Shown: positions 61,831 to 64,000 of the stretch, piece by piece
Layout: every line of letters begins with the position of its first letter
Numbering within the stretch: the first letter of the stretch is position 1
NCBI RefSeq assembly: GCF_008065115.1
Contig: NZ_CP042913.1
Span: 5,653,257-5,717,256 of the forward strand
Direction: 5' to 3'
Length of the DNA stretch: 64,000 bases
DNA from: Bythopirellula goksoeyrii
GTDB lineage: Bacteria > Planctomycetota > Planctomycetia > Pirellulales > Lacipirellulaceae
Made by a program: the position numbers and the translations under genes
Notes under the pieces: model-generated
The model's database searches: none
Seen by the model: only the letters and a program-made list of their open reading frames with translations
Told to the model about the DNA's origin: nothing

Positions 61831-63364
61831 CAGACTTATCATTCACGCGGACCGCGGAGAGCAGACGATCAGCCGCTACATTTATGGGCACTTCGCGGAA
61901 CATCTGGGCCGCTGTATCTACGACGGCATTTGGGTCGGGGAAGATAGTCCTATCCCAAATACACGGGGCATTCGCAATGACATTGTCGAGGCCCTCAGGC
62001 AAATAGAAGTCCCTGTCATGCGCTGGCCAGGCGGGTGTTTCGCTGATGAGTACCACTGGATGGATGGTATAGGCCCTAGAGAAGACCGCCCCGTTATTCT
62101 CAATACACAGTCTGGTAAGAGACCCGAGAATAATCATTTCGGCACACATGAATTTATGGATTTCTGTGAGCAGGTCGGATGTGAACCATACATTTGTGGA
62201 AACGTTGGAAGTGGAACGGTGGAAGAGTTGTCCAAATGGGTGGAATACATGACCTTCGGCGGCTCCAGCACCATGGCAGATTTAAGGCGAAAGAACGGAC
62301 GTGACAAACCCTGGAAGGTTAAGTACTGGGCTGTCGGCAATGAAAACGAGGGATGCGGCGGAAGCATGCCTCCTGAATACTACGCCTATCTCTACCGTCG
62401 TTTTCAGACCTATATGAACTCATACTCAGGCAATGAGCTCTACAAAGTTGCATGTGGTCCAATCGGTACGGATTTCAATTGGCTGGATGTTCTCATGGAC
62501 AAGGCCACTGGATACATGAATGGAATCGCACTTCATAACTATGTGTGGTCAGGGGAACGCTCCCAATCATCAATCAATTTTGGAGAAGACGACTGGTTCT
62601 TCCTGCTGCGAAGGTCCTTTCGTCAAGAGGAGTTCATAAAGAGAAGTGTTGAAATCATGGACGAATATGATCCCGACAAAAATGTTGCAATCATCTTTGA
62701 TGAATGGGGCGCATGGCATGAGGAGGTCATGCCTGGCGTGAATCCATTTGATTGCTATCAGCAGAGCACATTACGCGACGCAATGGTGGCTGCTATTCAT
62801 TTCAATATATTTCATCGCTATGCCGACCGCATTCACATGGCCAACATTGCTCAAACCGTTAACGTGATTCAATCAATAATCCTGACCAAGAGTGAGAAGA
62901 TGATATTGACGCCCACATACCATGTCTTTGATATGTACAAGGTGCATCAGGACGCCACATACCTTCCAATGCAAATCGAATGTGGAACTTATTCACATGA
63001 AGCGGCATTGACTAAAGAAATGTCGGACGATTCACGTGACAGACCTTATGTTGACCACTTTGGCCCTTTGAACAAAATACCCGTCCTCACAGCCACTGCT
63101 TCCCGTGATGCGTCGGGCAAGATCCATATAGCTATAACCAACGTAGATCCGAACAATGGCGCAACGGTGAACTGTGAGATACAGGGCGCGGACATCAAGA
63201 ACGTATCGGGCACTATCCTGACCGCGCCGGAGATGAACACGCACAACACCTTCGACAAGCCGCATGCCCTCAAGCCGGAGGCTTTTGACGCTTTCGATCG
63301 GGAAGGTGAGAAGCTAGTGATCAGGATGCCGTCTAAGTCGATTGTCGCCTTGGAGCTGGACTGA
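61688..63364 (+). CDS. Secreted GH51 alpha-L-arabinofuranosidase
   Basis: 558 residues from ATG 61688; signal peptide residues about 20-42 ([16 protein letters not shown]). GH51 landmarks in order: [37 protein letters not shown], the acid/base in [10 protein letters not shown] (Glu 219) and the nucleophile in [12 protein letters not shown] (Glu 339), then a beta-sandwich end ([10 protein letters not shown]). It releases alpha-L-arabinofuranosyl groups. Many GH51 enzymes are cytoplasmic, so the export signal is notable and appears acquired from the GH32 gene cassette. A GH43-like gene follows after 64 bases. Confidence 0.92.
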   Translation: MGSKHAGCSPKAKVGTTQHRTLISAYLVGLLLCGGLFGATAAGQAAEARLIIHADRGEQTISRYIYGHFAEHLGRCIYDGIWVGEDSPIPNTRGIRNDIVEALRQIEVPVMRWPGGCFADEYHWMDGIGPREDRPVILNTQSGKRPENNHFGTHEFMDFCEQVGCEPYICGNVGSGTVEELSKWVEYMTFGGSSTMADLRRKNGRDKPWKVKYWAVGNENEGCGGSMPPEYYAYLYRRFQTYMNSYSGNELYKVACGPIGTDFNWLDVLMDKATGYMNGIALHNYVWSGERSQSSINFGEDDWFFLLRRSFRQEEFIKRSVEIMDEYDPDKNVAIIFDEWGAWHEEVMPGVNPFDCYQQSTLRDAMVAAIHFNIFHRYADRIHMANIAQTVNVIQSIILTKSEKMILTPTYHVFDMYKVHQDATYLPMQIECGTYSHEAALTKEMSDDSRDRPYVDHFGPLNKIPVLTATASRDASGKIHIAITNVDPNNGATVNCEIQGADIKNVSGTILTAPEMNTHNTFDKPHALKPEAFDAFDREGEKLVIRMPSKSIVALELD

Positions 63365-63428
63365 CGGTGGTGGGCGTACACACGCGCATCGTTAGCCTTA
63401 TAACAATGGTTGCATAAAGGGAGGAAGA

Positions 63429-64000
63429 GTGTTGATTACCTTCAGACATCAGAACTTTCATCTTCTAATCAGGATGGCCATCGCGTCGGCTCTTGTGCTG
63501 GTTGCCGGGTTGGCCAACGGCGAAGCAACGCAGCAATCCACGGAATACAGTGCGTATCTAATGGCCTATTTCACGGATTACATTGACGATCCGTCGCCGG
63601 ACAGGGCTTACGGATTGCGTTATGCCTACAGTAAAGACGCGCGTAACTGGAAAGCCCTGAACAATGGCAAGCCCGTATTTGACGCTAAGGCCTACCTGCG
63701 TGATCCCTTTGTAAAGAGGGTCAAAGGCAAGTTCCATATGGTTCACACAAAAGGGATGGAATACCCGACAATATTCCATTGGGAATCTACGGACCTCATC
63801 AATTGGAAAGGCGGCGAGATAGATGTAGTCCACCCGTCAGGCAATAAAGCATGGGCTCCAGAGTTCTTCTATGTAGAATCTGAGGATCTCTTCTACGTCT
63901 ACTGGGCATCTAACTACGAAGATCTCCATACCATGCACTATGTAACGACAAAGGATTGGACTGACATTACGCCCGAAAGGTCAGACATCTTTTACAACAT
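63429..64000 (+). CDS. Secreted GH43-like propeller protein, 3' end outside window
   Basis: Open from GTG 63429 (or TTG 63432) with GGAGG about 8 bases upstream; 190 codons remain before the window ends without a stop. Signal peptide ends near VAGLANGEATQ. The sequence then shows five-bladed-propeller features of the GH43/GH32 clan: YGLRYAYSKDARNWKALNNG, AYLRDPFVKRVKGKFHMVHT with a D-P that could be the base or stabiliser, HWESTDLINWKGG and AWAPEFFYVESEDLFYVYWA. GH43 is favoured by RDPFV and AWAPE. Paired with GH51, an arabinan or arabinoxylan activity is likely. Confidence 0.75.
   Translation, partial: MLITFRHQNFHLLIRMAIASALVLVAGLANGEATQQSTEYSAYLMAYFTDYIDDPSPDRAYGLRYAYSKDARNWKALNNGKPVFDAKAYLRDPFVKRVKGKFHMVHTKGMEYPTIFHWESTDLINWKGGEIDVVHPSGNKAWAPEFFYVESEDLFYVYWASNYEDLHTMHYVTTKDWTDITPERSDIFYN

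Overview
The window reads as a chromosomal segment of a planctomycete, most likely of the order Pirellulales. It carries DUF1559 pseudopilin-like proteins (three copies), PEP-CTERM proteins with dockerin-like EF-hands, small lipoproteins paired with the DUF1559 genes, a secreted sulfatase, ThuA-domain proteins and a giant PVC-type haem-binding protein. All of these are hallmarks of that group. No phage structural genes, CRISPR array, rRNA or intact insertion sequence is visible.

Layout. (1) 1-9.5 kb looks like ordinary chromosome: two tandem PEP-CTERM paralogues, a DUF1559 protein, an EF-hand lipoprotein, tRNA-Ser(CGA), a Trm112-like and a HIT protein, a sulfatase and a ThuA protein. (2) 9.5-12.2 kb starts at a tRNA-Arg(CCG) gene cut off in the anticodon stem. 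It holds an AlpA/excisionase-like HTH protein and three small unknown genes, which looks like part of an integrated element without a visible integrase. (3) 12.2-13.6 kb is decayed DNA made of repeat fragments. (4) 13.6-17.7 kb encodes a sugar MFS transporter coupled to a fructokinase, then a secreted PQQ-type propeller protein. (5) 18.4-31.8 kb is a minus-strand run of secreted carbohydrate enzymes: four GH32 fructan hydrolases, an alpha/beta-hydrolase, a GH127-type beta-L-arabinofuranosidase and an unassigned beta-propeller protein, here called family A. (6) 31.9-35.7 kb holds an IS4-type transposase tail, an esterase, a lipoprotein and a DUF1559 gene. (7) 35.7-47.7 kb is GC-rich: a 1492-residue ThuA/propeller/HEAT/cytochrome c protein, a sugar permease, ribokinase, an XylR-like regulator, a sialate lyase and a fused Kelch epimerase/sodium symporter. 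(8) 47.7-55 kb returns to the fructan theme on the plus strand: a GH32 derivative lacking its catalytic domain, two more family A proteins and a fifth GH32. (9) 55.6-61.4 kb holds a large PEP-CTERM protein and a DUF1559/lipoprotein pair. (10) 61.7-64 kb holds a GH51 arabinofuranosidase and the start of a GH43-like protein.

How it works together (inference). Secreted GH32 enzymes would release fructose from levan or inulin-type glycans. GH127, GH51 and GH43 would remove arabinofuranose. The MFS carrier would import fructose and the fructokinase would make fructose 6-phosphate, so the window encodes a near-complete furanoside-utilisation pathway. A sialic acid module (mutarotation, symport, lyase) and a pentose permease/ribokinase pair sit inside it. 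The best leads for new biology are family A (three copies, always beside GH32), the catalytic-domain-deleted GH32, identical secretion leaders on unrelated enzymes, and a mosaic repeat that places a covarying terminator hairpin in front of genes.
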